In this document: positions 31,910-43,060 of the stretch, piece by piece
How positions within the stretch are numbered: the stretch's first letter is position 1
Layout: every line of letters starts with the position of its first letter
Source: Lumbricus terrestris
Taxonomy: Eukaryota > Annelida > Clitellata > Crassiclitellata > Lumbricidae
NCBI GenBank assembly: GCA_949752735.1
Contig: OX457038.1
Coordinates: 16,763,081 to 16,827,080, forward strand
Direction of reading: 5' to 3'
DNA: 64,000 nt
The notes under the pieces: generated by a model
Told to the model about the DNA's origin: nothing
Database searches by the model: none
The model's input: only the letters and a program-made list of their open reading frames with translations
Made by a program: the position numbers and the translations under genes

Positions 31910-33963
31910 GGTGTGGCATGAAATAATGTCCGGCATGAAATTATGTCCGGAAAGCGTTGCCATTGGTTCATGTGACCGATGACGTCAGATAGTAACTGTC
32001 AAACAAAGGCTATTTATAGAGCCGTGAGATCTTGTCCGGGAAAGACATACAATACCAAAGATAATAATTCCAGCGCAGCCTGTCCACCTAATAATAGACA
32101 TCGACATCTATATTTAGAACTGGTTATTAACAGTAGCCAGTAGAAATAATATGGTAAAATAAATTATTAGCCTAATCGCAAAGGATTGGCCATAGTTAAT
32201 CGGTGTTTGTATCAGGTTATAGAAAAAGCATGTTGCATAGAATAGAAACCACAAATGTCTGACGCAGAATATTTTATGCTCACAAGGCATTAGGCTGCTA
32301 TCCGATTTAGGTTACTCCATGTAATACTCGACTCAGGACAACTAATGTAGTATTACAATAAACGAAAATACATCATCTGGAGTTTCAATCATGTAGGCTA
32401 CTCCCAGGCCTGTTTCCACCTATTGTTAAAAGGCCGTACGATCTGTGTTCGCGACATCATGACTTTGAACTGCCAAGAAAAGATTACTTTAATTTCATCT
32501 CTCGAGTACTTTTTAAGACTGTTCGCACTGTTATTTTAATCCATGTCTTTCCTTTTTTTTCTCTACATGTAATAAGTTGAGCTCTGCCAACTTAATTTTC
32601 TCGAAATAAACGAGGTATATAGCCTATCATACATGATAATTAAAACACTGAAATATGCAAGGCGAAAGAAAACACGAACGCTAATCGCGTTTAATTAGAT
32701 CTAACTAAGGCACTCCGATTGTTAGACTGACTTGCTAGCAGACAAAACCATAATAATCACTAAATTATCTAGCCACGTGCTTAACTGACACTTTTTCAGA
32801 ATTGGATATTCTAGTGAAACGTACATTAGGCCTATATTAGTTCAATATTGGCGATTAAAACTCGTGGCCAAATAACTGTTTTACACTGCTATACGCATCC
32901 TACACATAGGCCTACTAAAACATGTGTAGCAATAGTCTAATTTTTATGCATTGTGAGTTCTAACCCAGGTTCACTGTAGGCTTACAATGGCTACCATTAA
33001 GTAGGCTGCTAGCAAATCAGTCAGTCAGAAAGTCAGTCTAAGTAAGAATATTTTTCATTAGAACACCAGCAAACGCATTGTTGTTTGTACAAGAATAAAT
33101 TATAGGCTTAGAAACATTTAAGCAAAGCAATATAACATTCTCATAATAAAGCTTTTGGCATAAGACACCTCTATGTAGTGTTACATTAGTTGTCCTGAGA
33201 GTGCTTCAAACTTCTGAAAATCAGCATATGGACGAAGCCTAAACGGTTGAGTTTTATTCAAACACCGTTAAAATGTCTACGCTCCATGGCGTTTGCTAAT
33301 ACCCACCACTGCCACCAGGCCACCACACAGGGAAGGCATAAAGTAGGCTAATCTCCGCATGGCCGTAGCACAGGATAAATAATAAAATTTGTTATTTATA
33401 CTGTGGCCTAGCTCTAACCACATCAAAAACCGTAGGCCTAATTTTTTGCGCATTTTTTTTTACATAAATCATCAAAATAGAAACTATACTATATAATTAT
33501 GTTCTATGAAAACCTTAAAACCACTTAAAATAATTATGTTTATAATGTGGTAATAAAGTACGCTACGAATATGTTAAAAATAAAGCGCTACAAAATTTGC
33601 GAGTACCATAGCCACTTGGTCTGTTCTACGATGGGAATTTCTATCTAAAAATAGAAATAGAGTCATCGCAAAGGCAGTTACAAGCATTGTGCTTTACAAC
33701 AATAATTCCACCGTTTAGACCATTGTTTTATCATGTGTTTAAGACAATAATATATTTTGGCAAGTTTTACTGATATTGTCTTATAAGCGGTCAATATCTC
33801 GCGAAATACTGCTTCGACAAGCGTCATACATGTAACGGCGGAGTCGGACACGATTTCATGCCGGACAATATCTCATACGTAGGCCGCATGAAATACTGTC
33901 TGGACAACGGAAGTGGGCGGAGCCGGACAATATCTCATGCCGGACATAATCTCATGCCACACC
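31910..33963. mobile_element. 2.05 kb TIR element with GGCATGAAATNATGTCC sub-repeats
   Basis: Left end GGTGTGGCATGAAATAATGT is matched by an inverted right end ACATAATCTCATGCCACACC. Each end holds several GGCATGA-AT-ATGTCCGG units. No target duplication is clear. The interior has no reading frame of note; it includes a LINE 3' UTR remnant at about 33055-33120 (CAGCAAACGCATTG, GTACAAGAATAAA). The element is flanked by minisatellite units. Confidence 0.75.
31962..32018 (+). promoter_or_regulatory. CCAAT/CRE/TATA cluster inside the TIR element
   Basis: An inverted CCAAT box (ATTGG, 31962), a perfect CRE (TGACGTCA, 31980) and TATTTATA (32011) lie in promoter-like order within 57 bp near the left end. 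No coding region follows. It may be a remnant promoter or chance. Confidence 0.4.
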
Positions 33964-34039
33964 GGCGAACGCGTAAACAAGTCCGCGGAGGCGAAGGAGG
34001 AGGGGAGGGGACTGCGGCAGCTGCTCAGGCGAATTTCGC

Positions 34040-34295
34040 CACAGTATGAGACAGCAAAACGATGGCATCGATGGCATCGAAAGCACCATCATGACGGGTT
34101 TTGTGGAGGGGAATCGAGGACGAGGTAGGTCGAGGATATCTTGGATCGACAACGTTCTGAACTGGACAGGACTTGTAGGCTCTGACTTAATGAGCGCGAC
34201 AAGGGACAGAAGACTCTGGGCTTTAAAGATCCATTCATGTAGCCAACCGTCGCGACGCGACGATGGCGACATGACATGACATGGCATAAACCCCT
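34040..34295 (+). pseudogene. LINE extreme C-terminus with (ACATG)n tail
   Basis: The frame reads IMTGFVEGNRGRGRSRISWI, DNVLNWTGL, SATRDRRLWALKIHS. This is the RGRPR-x-WIDN block and final helix of I/Nimb or RTE-like LINE reverse transcriptases. The stop is at about 34277-34279, inside a short CATGACATGACATGG tail. It could belong to the same family as 28003-29217, which lacks this part. Confidence 0.75.
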
Positions 34296-34329
34296 TTGTT
34301 CAAATGAGGTTGGTTTTTCGCTTGTTCGG

Positions 34330-35260
34330 AAGGCCAAAAAACCAGATATAGTGGGAAAAACCCAGCTGTGGCATCACTGCCGATCTCCATAGCCTACCTC
34401 GAGATCTCCCTCTCGGTGACCCGTCAAAAGTGCGACCGACAAAAGAAAATGGCGCCGGCAAAAAAATCGCCGCTCGTGAAAGAAATTACATCTTTGAAAA
34501 TTAAGTCGGCCAACAGGTGATAAAATAATTTTTTTTAAAGAAAAGAGATCCACCACCACATGACTTTAATGCTGAATGAAATGTATAAATTATATTAAAG
34601 AAGTATAAACTATCAATTTAATGAGAAATTAAAACTAGGCTACATTAAAGATATCTAAACTAGCAATTAAGTTAATGAGAAATTGAGACTAGGCTACAGT
34701 TAAGATGTCTAAACTAGCAGAAGTACCAGCGAAACGGACATGGGTTCTACGTGTAATGATAATGTTCCCTTTCTGCGATGCCTCGATCCATGTTAATGCT
34801 TGCGAACAGTATAAGCCTATTATAGGCCTAACAAACTTATATCAAAGCTCTCATGTGACCGCTTTGTAGGCCTATATACTCTGGTGATTTGTTCATTTTG
34901 ACACTCTCTCAATGCGCTCGTATCAACAAAACACGATGTGTGCAATATTTAAAATGTTAATTGCTCTTTGTCTTTATATGCTCATAATATATTTTCACCA
35001 CTAGCCGCTTCTTCAGCGATGTTATTTCTTTTAAGAGCGGCGCTCTTTTGTCGGCGCTCTTGTGACGGGCAGTGTTTAATCTCTGGGGGGGGAAGTTCCC
35101 CCCCCAGGATTGACATTTCCCCCCAGTAAAATTTGACGAAATGATATTGGTTTTTGGTTACTGTTTTCATCATTATTTTACATGAAGTGTTATAATATAC
35201 CGTTATATTATTTATTATTATATGATTATAATGACATTATTTACTACTATAATATATGAT
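34330..35260. other. Intergenic, no gene recognised
   Basis: AT-rich. It includes two diverged direct copies of TTAATGAGAAATTAAAACTAG-like sequence (about 34618 and 34672). No coding evidence. Confidence 0.5.
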
Positions 35261-35261
35261 A

Positions 35262-37552
35262 CTATCATGTTAAGACGACACCTTAAAATGCAGCCATTGC
35301 AATGTGGAAATTCAGAAAGTTTCTAATGGGTCACTGAAAAAGTACAGCTATTTTGTTAAGACGTCACCTTAAAATGCAGCCATTGCAATGTGGAAATTCA
35401 GCAAGTTTCTAATGGGTCACTGAAAAAGTAGCCTACAGCTATTTTGTTAAGACGACACCTTTAAATGCTGCCATTGCAATGTGAACATTCACAAAGTTTC
35501 TAATGGGTCACTGAAAAAGTACAGCTATTTTGTTAAGACGACACCTTAGAATGCTGCCATTGCAATGTAGAAATTCAAAAATTTTCTCATGGGCCACTGA
35601 AAAAGTACAGCTATTTTGTATAGATGACCCCTTAAAATGCTGCTATTGCAATGTGGAAATTCAGAAAGTTTCTAATGGGTCACTGAAAAAGTACAGCTAT
35701 TTTGTTAAGATGACCCCTTAAAATGCTGGTATTGCAATGTGGAAATTCAAAAAGTTTCTAATGGGCTACTGAAAAAGAACAGCTATTTTGTTAAGATGAC
35801 CCCCTTAAAATGCTGCCATTGCAATGTGGAAATTAAAATTTTTCTAATGGGTCACTGAAAAAGTACAGCTATTTTGCTAAGATGACCCCTTAAAATGCTG
35901 CCATTGCAATGTGAAAATTCAAAAATTTTCTAATGGGTCACTGAAAAAGTACAGCTATTTTGTTAAGACGACACCTTAAAATGCCGCCATTGCAATGTGA
36001 AAATTCAAAAATTTCTAATGGGTCACTGAAAAAGTACAGCTATTTTGTTAAGACGTCACCTTAAAATGCAGCCATTGCAATGTGGAAATTCATCAAGTTT
36101 CTAATGGGTCACTCAAAAAGTAGCCTACAGCTATTTTGTTAAGACGACACCTTTAAATGCTGCCATTGCAATGTGAACATTCACAAAGTTTCTAATGGGT
36201 CACTGAAAAAGTACAGCTATTTTGTTAAGACGACACCTTAGAATGCTGCCATTGCAATGTAGAAATTCAAAAATTTTCTCATGGGCCACTGAAAAAGTAC
36301 AGCTATTTTGTATAGATGACCCCTTAAAATGCTGCTATTGCAATGTGGAAATTCAGAAAGTTTCTAATGGGTCACTGAAAAAGTACAGCTATTTTGTTAA
36401 GATGACCCCTTAAAATGCTGGTTTTGCAATGTGGAAATTCAAAAAGTTTCTAATGGGCTACTGAAAAAGAACAGCTATTTTGTTAAGATGACCCCCTTAA
36501 AATGCTGCCATTGCAATGTGGAAATTAAAATTTTTCTAATGGGTCACTGAAAAAGTACAGCTATTTTGCTAAGATGACCCCTTAAAATGCTGCCATTGCA
36601 ATGTGAAAATTCAAAAATTTTCTAATGGGTCACTGAAAAAGTACAGCTATTTTGTTAAGACGACACCTTAAAATGCCGCCATTGCAATGTGAAAATTCAA
36701 AAATTTCTAATGGGTCACTGAAAAAGTACAGCTATTTTGTTAAGACGTCACCTTAAAATGCAGCCATTGCAATGTGGAAATTCATCAAGTTTCTAATGGG
36801 TCACTCAAAAAGTAGACTGCAGCTATTTTGTTAAGACACCTTTAAATGCTGCCATTGCAATGTGAACATTCACAAAGTTTCTAATGGGTCACTGAAAAAG
36901 TACAGCTATTTTGTTAAGACGACACCTTAGAATGCTGCCATTGCAATGTAGAAATTCAAAAATTTTCTAATGGGCCACTGAAAAAGTACAGCTATTTTGT
37001 ATAGATGACCCCTTAAAATGCTGCTAATGCAATGTGGAAATTCAGAAAGTTTCTAATGGGTCACTGAAAAAGTACAGCTATTTTGTTAAGATGACCCCTT
37101 AAAATGCTGGTATTGCAATGTGGAAATTCAAAAAGTTTCTAATGGGCCACTGAAAAAGAACAGCTATTTTGTTAGGATGACCCCTTAAAATGCTGCCAAT
37201 GCAATGTGAAAATTAAAATTTTTTGTAATGGGTCACTGAAAAAGTACAGCTATTTTGTTAAGACGACACCTTAAAATGCTGCCATTGCAATGTGAAAATT
37301 AAAAATTTTCTAATGGGTCACTGAAAAAGTACAGGTATTTTGTTTAGATGACCCCTTAAAATGCTGCCATTGCATTGTGAACATTCAGAAAGTTTCTAAT
37401 GGGTCACTGAAAAAGTACAGCTATTTTGTTAAGACGACACCTTAAAATGCTGCCATTGCAATGTAGAAATTCAAAAATTTTCCAATGGGTCACTGAAAAA
37501 GTACAGCTATTTTGTATAGATGACCCCTTATTAAAATGCTGCTATTTCAATG
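35262..37552 (+). repeat. Satellite of about 86 bp with a 692-bp higher-order repeat
   Basis: Each monomer reads GTTAAGACGACACCTTAAAA, TGCTGCCATTGCAATGTGG, AAATTCAGAAAGTTTC and TAATGGGTCACTGAAAAAGT, ending ACAGCTATTTT. About 26 monomers are present. Variants repeat in order every eight monomers: the diagnostic ACACCTTAGAATGCTGCC occurs at about 35541, 36233 and 36922 (spacing 692 then 689, the latter with a 3-bp deletion). Monomers with TAGATGACCCC and those with TAGCCTACAGC hold fixed positions in the higher-order unit. Confidence 0.95.
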
Positions 37553-37612
37553 TATTGAGTCATTAAGCCAAGCGCAGGGCACCAGCTGCCATTGCAATGG
37601 CACCGGGGCCAT

Positions 37613-37776
37613 TGCTACTACCACTACTACTATTGCTACTATTACTAGTACTACTACTGCTACTATACCGCTACTACTACTATTGCTGCTACTACCATTA
37701 TTGCTGCTGCTACTTCTATTACTACTACTACCACTACTGCTTCTCCTGCTACTACTAACACTAATACTACTACTTT
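37613..37776. repeat. (CTA)n trinucleotide microsatellite
   Basis: Imperfect CTA/CTG triplets directly upstream of SINE family 2. Confidence 0.85.
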
Positions 37777-38000
37777 GGGGAACCCGGTAGCGCAATAGAT
37801 AACACGCTGGCATGGAGAGCTAGAGGTAACGAGTTCCAGCTCAGTTGGGCGGACGTGCTTTGTTGGTTGCTATTAGCGCCGTGTATTGTAGGCTGTCTGT
37901 TCTATTAATAGTTAAGATTGATGTTAATTAAGATTACTGCATAACTGGTAAATGTAAAGCGCAGTGCGTTTGCAGGCGTTAAAATAAAGAATATTATTAT
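37777..38000 (+). mobile_element. tRNA-derived SINE, family 2
   Basis: The head GGGGAACCCGGTAGCGCAAT and the downstream GGTAACGAGTTCCAGC are consistent with diverged Pol III A and B boxes. The 3' end GCGCAGTGCGTTTGCAGGCG followed by AATAAAG and an (ATT)n tail is nearly the same as the 3' UTR of the minus-strand LINE at 22210-22976. No coding region. Confidence 0.75.
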
Positions 38001-38103
38001 TTTTTTGCCCCTAGGTACATATGATCCCTCAGGGACTTACACTCTATTACTAAAGTAAAAACATCTGGAACGGCACCTAGTGCAGGAAGAAAGCCGCGGA
38101 ATA

Positions 38104-38106
38104 TTA

Positions 38107-38156
<50 letters not shown>

Positions 38157-38253
38157 GTTATAACTGGAATGTTAGGTTTAGAATGCATTTTATTATTATT
38201 ATTATTATTATTATAATAATAATAATAATTATTATTAATATTATTATTATTAT

Positions 38254-38299
<46 letters not shown>

Positions 38300-38385
38300 G
38301 CTACTACTACTACTACTACTACCACTACTACCACTACTACTACTACTAGTACTTGTACTGCTACTGCTGCTGCTGCTGCTGTTGC
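38104..38385. repeat. (ATT)n then (ACT)n microsatellite
   Basis: ATT triplets (38104-38260) change to ACT/GCT triplets (38260-38385), with a short AATAAT inversion near 38214-38230. Confidence 0.9.
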
Positions 38386-39155
38386 CATTGCTTCTACCCA
38401 ATCTCCCCTTATCTTTATCCTCCTCCTTCTTTTTATTCCCCTCGTCCTACCCATTTCCTCGTTCAGATCTCCTCTTTCCTGTCTTGAGCTTTTCGTGCAA
38501 GAATATATACTTAGACCTAGTTATCGTCTCCTATCCACACAAAACACTGAATGACCATCGCTTAACATTGCTTAGAAAGTTATCTTACCTATAATAACTT
38601 CGATCGTGCTGATTTGAACTGATATATAATCGTCGATACCTTAAAATGGTCATTCTGATGCAACTTTTGTGTGTCTCTGAAATTTTTGTAGATTTTTCAT
38701 TACATCAATATTAATCATCATAGAGGACCTGGGGTGGGGAAGGCTTCACAACGACAATCTGGTGCCAGTTGTGTTTTTCACCCCAATTATTTTTTTCGCG
38801 ATATATTATGTTTCAATCGAATGCATTTGCCATGTTCCTTAGTGGTTTTGGCGACTTGACGCAATAGCAGGAATATCTATGTTGATGAGCTGAAAGTGAA
38901 AATGATCCTTTAGTTCAGAGGTGTCAAAGAGGTGACCCGCGGGCCATTTCTGGCCCGCCGACGATTTTTTTCTGGCCCGCGGAGATTTCCCTAAAGATTA
39001 CAAAATTAGAGGATGAAAGTTCATTTTTTATTTTACACTAAATTTACAATCAGCGCCAAATACATCGAGGTTTTTTCTTACTGGCGTCACTTTTGCTCAG
39101 ACGCACAGCTCTGTGTAGACTGTGTCCTATTGGTTCAAGGTTGTCTGCTAACAAA

Positions 39156-39744
39156 GGTGTCACGACAACAGTACTGGTCTACAGACAACTCGTCTAACAA
39201 CAAGTGGTCCCCAGACAATGCGTCTAACGGCAGATGATCTACAGACAACTGGCACAGCGCTTGAGAAATGGAAGCTGGATGAAAGTTTTTACAGGTGAAA
39301 TGGAGGTTGGATTGATGAAAAAGCGCAAAAGAAATGAAATCTGGATGAAGGTTCTTTTACAGGTGAAATAGAAGTTGGACTGACGAAAATAACGCACTAG
39401 AAATAAAAGCTGGATTAATGTATTTCTAGATCTCAGAAATACAAGCTGGATTGATGAAAAAACGCTTAAGTAATGGAAGCTGGATGAGGGCATCTTTATA
39501 TCTGAAATAGAAGCCGGATTGACGAAAATAATGAGCGAGAAATGGAAGGTAGGCTATTTGTAAATATGAAGTAGACGCTGGATGCATGTTGAAATGCATG
39601 AATGAAAATAATCAATCCAGCTTCCATTTAAGCTAGAAAACCATTTAACTTTTTTAATAATTTTTTTAGCTTAACTATTTCACCAATACGATTCGTCTGT
39701 AGACCAGTAAATACTGTTGTCGTTAGACCAATTGTCGTGGGACC
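39156..39744. mobile_element. Foldback element (FB-B) nested in the hAT, 9-bp target duplication
   Basis: Left end GGTGTCACGACAACAG followed by CTGGTCTACAGACAACTCGT; right end is an inverted ACGAATTCGTC-like form closing with ATTGTCGTGGGACC. Flanks are GCTAACAAA (39147-39155) and GTTAACAAA (39745-39753), 8 of 9 matching. The interior (39257-39630) is the GAAGCTGGAT monomer array, ending with one inverse unit near 39612-39630. A 9-bp duplication and sub-repeated ends are features of MULE-related foldback elements. Confidence 0.75.
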
Positions 39745-39756
39745 GTTAACAAAATT

Positions 39757-40247
39757 TTGAAAGTTACGAAACACTTACAATATTTAAAAAAATTGTCAAA
39801 ATTTAATAAGAAGCGAATAGTGGACATTGCATCAAGATCTTTTCGCGATATTTCGACGGATGTGTATTTCTCTGTTGAATACATCAGTAATCCAGTATGT
39901 TTAATTTGTCAGGAAAAGGCTAGCGTTGTGAAGGAATACAACCTCCGTAGACATTATGATACGAAGCATGGTGATATCTATAGTAGGGGGGCCTAGGCCA
40001 GAGTAATAAAGATAAGATTGAAGAGTTGAAGAAGAACTTGGCCAAGCAGCAGAATGTTTTCAAGACAATCATTCACCAGTCTGCAGTGTCTGCTGTAGAA
40101 GCAAACTATGCAGTTTCTCACATGATTGTCACAGCTATGAAGCCTTTTGCCGAGAGAGACTTTGTAAAAGATTGCTTGCTGAAGGCCTCGGAAATTGTGT
40201 GCCCGGATAAAAAGCAGTCTTTTGCTAATATAAGTTTATCACAAATT
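39757..40247 (+). pseudogene. hAT transposase N-terminal remnant (BED-like zinc finger)
   Basis: The first frame (39757-39996) carries CLICQEK, then KEYNLRRHYDTKH, a Cys2/His2 arrangement typical of BED-type or ZBED5/GTF2IRD2-like hAT transposases that bind the element ends. A run of Gs near 39986-39991 shifts the frame. The second frame (40026-40247) continues with KIIHQSAVSAVEANYAVSHM-like helical sequence and KQSFANISLS. The DDE catalytic region and hAT dimerisation domain are absent. The start of the protein lies upstream of the foldback insertion and is lost. Confidence 0.75.
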
Positions 40248-40544
40248 TGACTGTTTGTATGCTAAAAATGCACCATTTGAGATTTACTTATACAAACTTT
40301 TCTGGGAATTGGCTGACCAAGCCCGGAGCTCTCTCTCAGATCACTACCCAATTTTGCTCAGGAGCTTCGACACCCTGGCCCGCCACTTGTTGGAGAATGT
40401 TCACACTGGCCCGCCACTAAAAAAAGGTTTGACACCCCTGCTTTAGTTGGAGTCATTATGAGCCGGTGTGTGTGGAACATACTCCAACCTAACTCACACT
40501 TTATAGAATTAATTGTTAATATTATAATCGGACTCTAAGCAATA

Positions 40545-40840
40545 GTAATAAATAATAGTAGTAAATAATAATAATAAATAATAGTAATAAATGATAGTAA
40601 TAAATAATAGTAGTAAATAATAGTAATAAATAATAGTAATAAACAATAGTAATAAATGATATTAATAAATAATAGTAGTAAATAATTGTAATAAATATTG
40701 GTTAGAAATAATAGTAATAAATAACAGTAATAAATAATATTAATAAATAATAGTAATAAATAATAGTAATAAATAATGGTAATAAATAATAGTAATAGAT
40801 ACTAATAATAAATAATAATAATAAATAATAATAATTGCAT
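40545..40840. repeat. (AATAGTAATAAAT)n minisatellite
   Basis: Tandem AATAATAGTAATA-type units with variants, directly upstream of the first guanylate-cyclase exon. Confidence 0.85.
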
Positions 40841-40911
40841 GCAAAAACGTATACTAAATCGTATAGGTAACACAAACGTAGTAAATGGAATTGTGATTAT
40901 TGTTTCTGCAG

Positions 40912-41107
40912 TGGACCACAGCAGGACTCGTCTACAAGTCCACAAATGAATGCCAGAATGTGGTTGACTCCTTGAAAGTAGTTCTTGTGGACTGCGGCGT
41001 CCAAATTAGAGCATTGTACAACACTGACAACATCGTGGCTAACGACTCCGTGGCCCTCGACAACTCAATGGGTCAATGGCTGGCACGCATAAGAACGAAA
41101 GCCAGAA
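40912..41107 (+). CDS. Receptor-type guanylate cyclase, extracellular exon A
   Basis: This exon encodes part of the ligand-binding (ANF-receptor) domain of a natriuretic-peptide-receptor-like membrane guanylate cyclase, which makes cGMP when it binds ligand outside the cell. The acceptor is TGTTTCTGCAG (exon from 40912) and the donor is GTAAGT at 41108. The frame begins WTTAGLVYKSTNECQ and ends LARIRTKAR. The exon is 196 nt, so it leaves one base. That base completes the first codon of exon B and gives a continuous KAR-IVVLCG, the usual motif at this point in the family. The preceding exons and the start codon are not found in the window. Confidence 0.75.
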
Positions 41108-41269
41108 GTAAGTTAGCTCGTTTAAATGCTACATACTGGATGCCACTTTTTAAAGATAGGCCTGTGATGATGACATAAATAATTTTACCGCGACAGTGTT
41201 ATTTTATATAGGTGATTCTCGCTTTTCATGTGTTTCTATTAAAATTTGGAGTTCCTCAATAATCCGTTC

Positions 41270-41460
41270 TGGGTCCACTTCTTTGTATCCTGTTTAGGCT
41301 ACAGCTGATATTCCTCTTCTCTTTGCGACACACTGAGTCTCTGGTCACCTCTATGCTGATGATGTTCAGACCTTTGTTCGTGGCTCGTGAGTCGTGAATA
41401 TGTTGCTGCCCGGCATTTGACTCTCGAGTGACGCTTTAGAAATTTTAAGATTACGATTTA
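41270..41460 (+). pseudogene. L2-type LINE remnant in intron
   Basis: The sequence contains HLYADDVQTF, an RT motif C, but only about 100 bp further on it has the 3' end GACGCTTTAGAAATTTTAAG followed by ATTACGATTT. This is the same type of tail as the L2 LINE at 29220. Everything between is deleted. It lies in the intron between exons A and B of the guanylate cyclase gene. Confidence 0.65.
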
Positions 41461-42164
41461 TCTATATACGTAAATGAGTAAGTATATAGCAGCCTGCAGC
41501 TGTGGGTTGATGAGGTTGTCTGTATGACTCTGCTGCACGGATGGTCAGTGTACACTTCCGGTCAAGGTTTCCGAGGAATATCTATATAGGAGGGGGTCAA
41601 ACAAGCGCATCACTAATGCCGACAAATGTTCCATCTACATGTACGTGCAGAGCACATGATAATGATATTATACGCCGGTAAAAATGACCAAAGTCGCGCA
41701 GAAAAGACGATTTATATGCGCTGATTAGCGTCAATTAAATTTGCACTCGGGTCTTCAGGGATTTGAGCGATGAGGAGAGGTTGACAAGGTGTGGACTTAT
41801 ACAGCAATGGAAAGAAGAAGTATATCAAAGATCTCTCGCCGATGTTTGTAAGATTATTACTGGAAAGAAGACGGTGTAATGGGAGTGATTCCTTGAATTA
41901 GCTCCGCACACGGCAACTCAGTGACAAAGGATTTAATTATTTAGGAAGCCGAACGGCACATTAGGGCGGAAACACTTCAGTGCAAGAGATGTAGTTTTCA
42001 GTCGAACGGTTATTATATAGGCTAGTTAACACTTAGTCTAGTCACAGCATGAGGAGGACGCTTGGAAACGTTGGCCATCAACCATTTTCAATGCAATAAT
42101 TAGGCCTATTTGACACTCGTGTTGCGTTATGTTACTATTGTTACCTTTTCCTAATGAAATATCT

Positions 42165-42320
42165 GAATTATCTATATATATATATATATACACATATGCA
42201 AATATATGATTATAATTATATATATATATATATATATACATATGTGCATATAATTATATATACATAGGCCCCTATGTGGCATTATGTGCTTTTCTATAAT
42301 TATGGTTATATAATAATACA
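42165..42320. repeat. (AT)n-rich microsatellite
   Basis: TATATATA runs with scattered ATAATTATA palindromes, in the intron just upstream of exon B. Confidence 0.85.
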
Positions 42321-42356
42321 TATGCATATAATTATAATTATATAATATCCCTTCAG

Positions 42357-42547
42357 TTGTAGTCCTGTGCGGAACACCTGATTTCGAGCGTCAGTTTATT
42401 CTGAAGGCGCATGGAATGGGAATGACGAACGGAGACTATGCCTACATCACAGTTAATCAAATGCCTCCGGATGATCTCAAGACTCCGTGGGTTAACAACG
42501 ACTCAACGGATGCGGAAGCCTGGACTGCCTTCTCTTCCGTTCTCCAG
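42357..42547 (+). CDS. Receptor-type guanylate cyclase, extracellular exon B
   Basis: Acceptor ATATCCCTTCAG (exon from 42357), donor GTAAGC at 42548. With the base left over from exon A the exon encodes 64 residues: IVVLCGTPDFERQFILKAHG, then MGMTNGDYAYITVNQ, then DAEAWTAFSSVLQ. The LCG, NGDYAY and A-x-AF-x-SVL blocks are the conserved second half of the ligand-binding fold in natriuretic peptide and speract-type receptor cyclases. The exon ends in phase 0. Splice signals, phase and family motifs agree, so this is the best-supported part of the gene. Transposons fill the next intron. Confidence 0.85.
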
Positions 42548-42845
42548 GTAAGCGATTCATTCAACTAGAAGTGCTTAGGTATACTCTTAAACGGTGGGTG
42601 GAGCGTAACTATTGTCCAGGTAGGGTATGGCTGCAGCAAAGGTTGTTGGTTCCTTCATTTGGGGTTCCAGTACCGGACAATGGAAGTGATGTCGCAAAGT
42701 AGGCTACGCATTTCAATCACTTTGACTGGCCTTTTGAAATAAGAGAAATAAAGTTGGGAGAAATGCTATTGGTTTAATCTTAATTTCTGGAGCCTAAGCT
42801 TATAGTTTAACATCTGCTTCTTTAGTTTTTTGCCTCTTGCGCAGG

Positions 42846-43060
42846 TTGAAATTTCCGACGTCGCCATTTATCTGGATGTTTTTCCTCTTCTTTGAATTTT
42901 CCAAATCCTTTTGCCATCATCCAATCCAACATCATCTGTCGTGATCCGCCTCTTACTGGCTTCCCCTTAATTTTTTCTTTGATGACCATTCTTAACAGTA
43001 ACTCTGCCCTCAGCCTGTGTCCTACCCATTTCTATTGTCTCTCTGCTACTGTGTGTAGGC
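42846..43060 (-). pseudogene. LINE C-terminal fragment
   Basis: On the minus strand it reads KWVGHRLRAELLLRMVIKEK then GKPVRGGSRQMMLDWMMAKG, the basic block and final helix of a LINE reverse transcriptase. It is the same family as the plus-strand fragment at 44015-44520 and lies in a guanylate-cyclase intron. Confidence 0.7.

Larger units (their letters stand above)
38916..40440 (+). mobile_element. hAT element with decayed BED-type transposase
   Basis: Ends CAGAGGTGTCAAAG and GTTTGACACCCCTG are inverted. Both sides carry an exact 8-bp duplication, CTTTAGTT (38908-38915 and 40441-40448). The TIR-adjacent GGCCCGC-rich sequence and the ZBED/GTF2IRD2-like coding remnants point to a hAT of the Charlie type. 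Most of the catalytic and dimerisation region is gone and a foldback element is inserted. Confidence 0.9.

Noticed and set aside
35530..36413. Two identical 63-residue proteins (35530 and 36222)
   Set aside because: They are the same satellite higher-order repeat read twice; Cys/Lys pattern is incidental.
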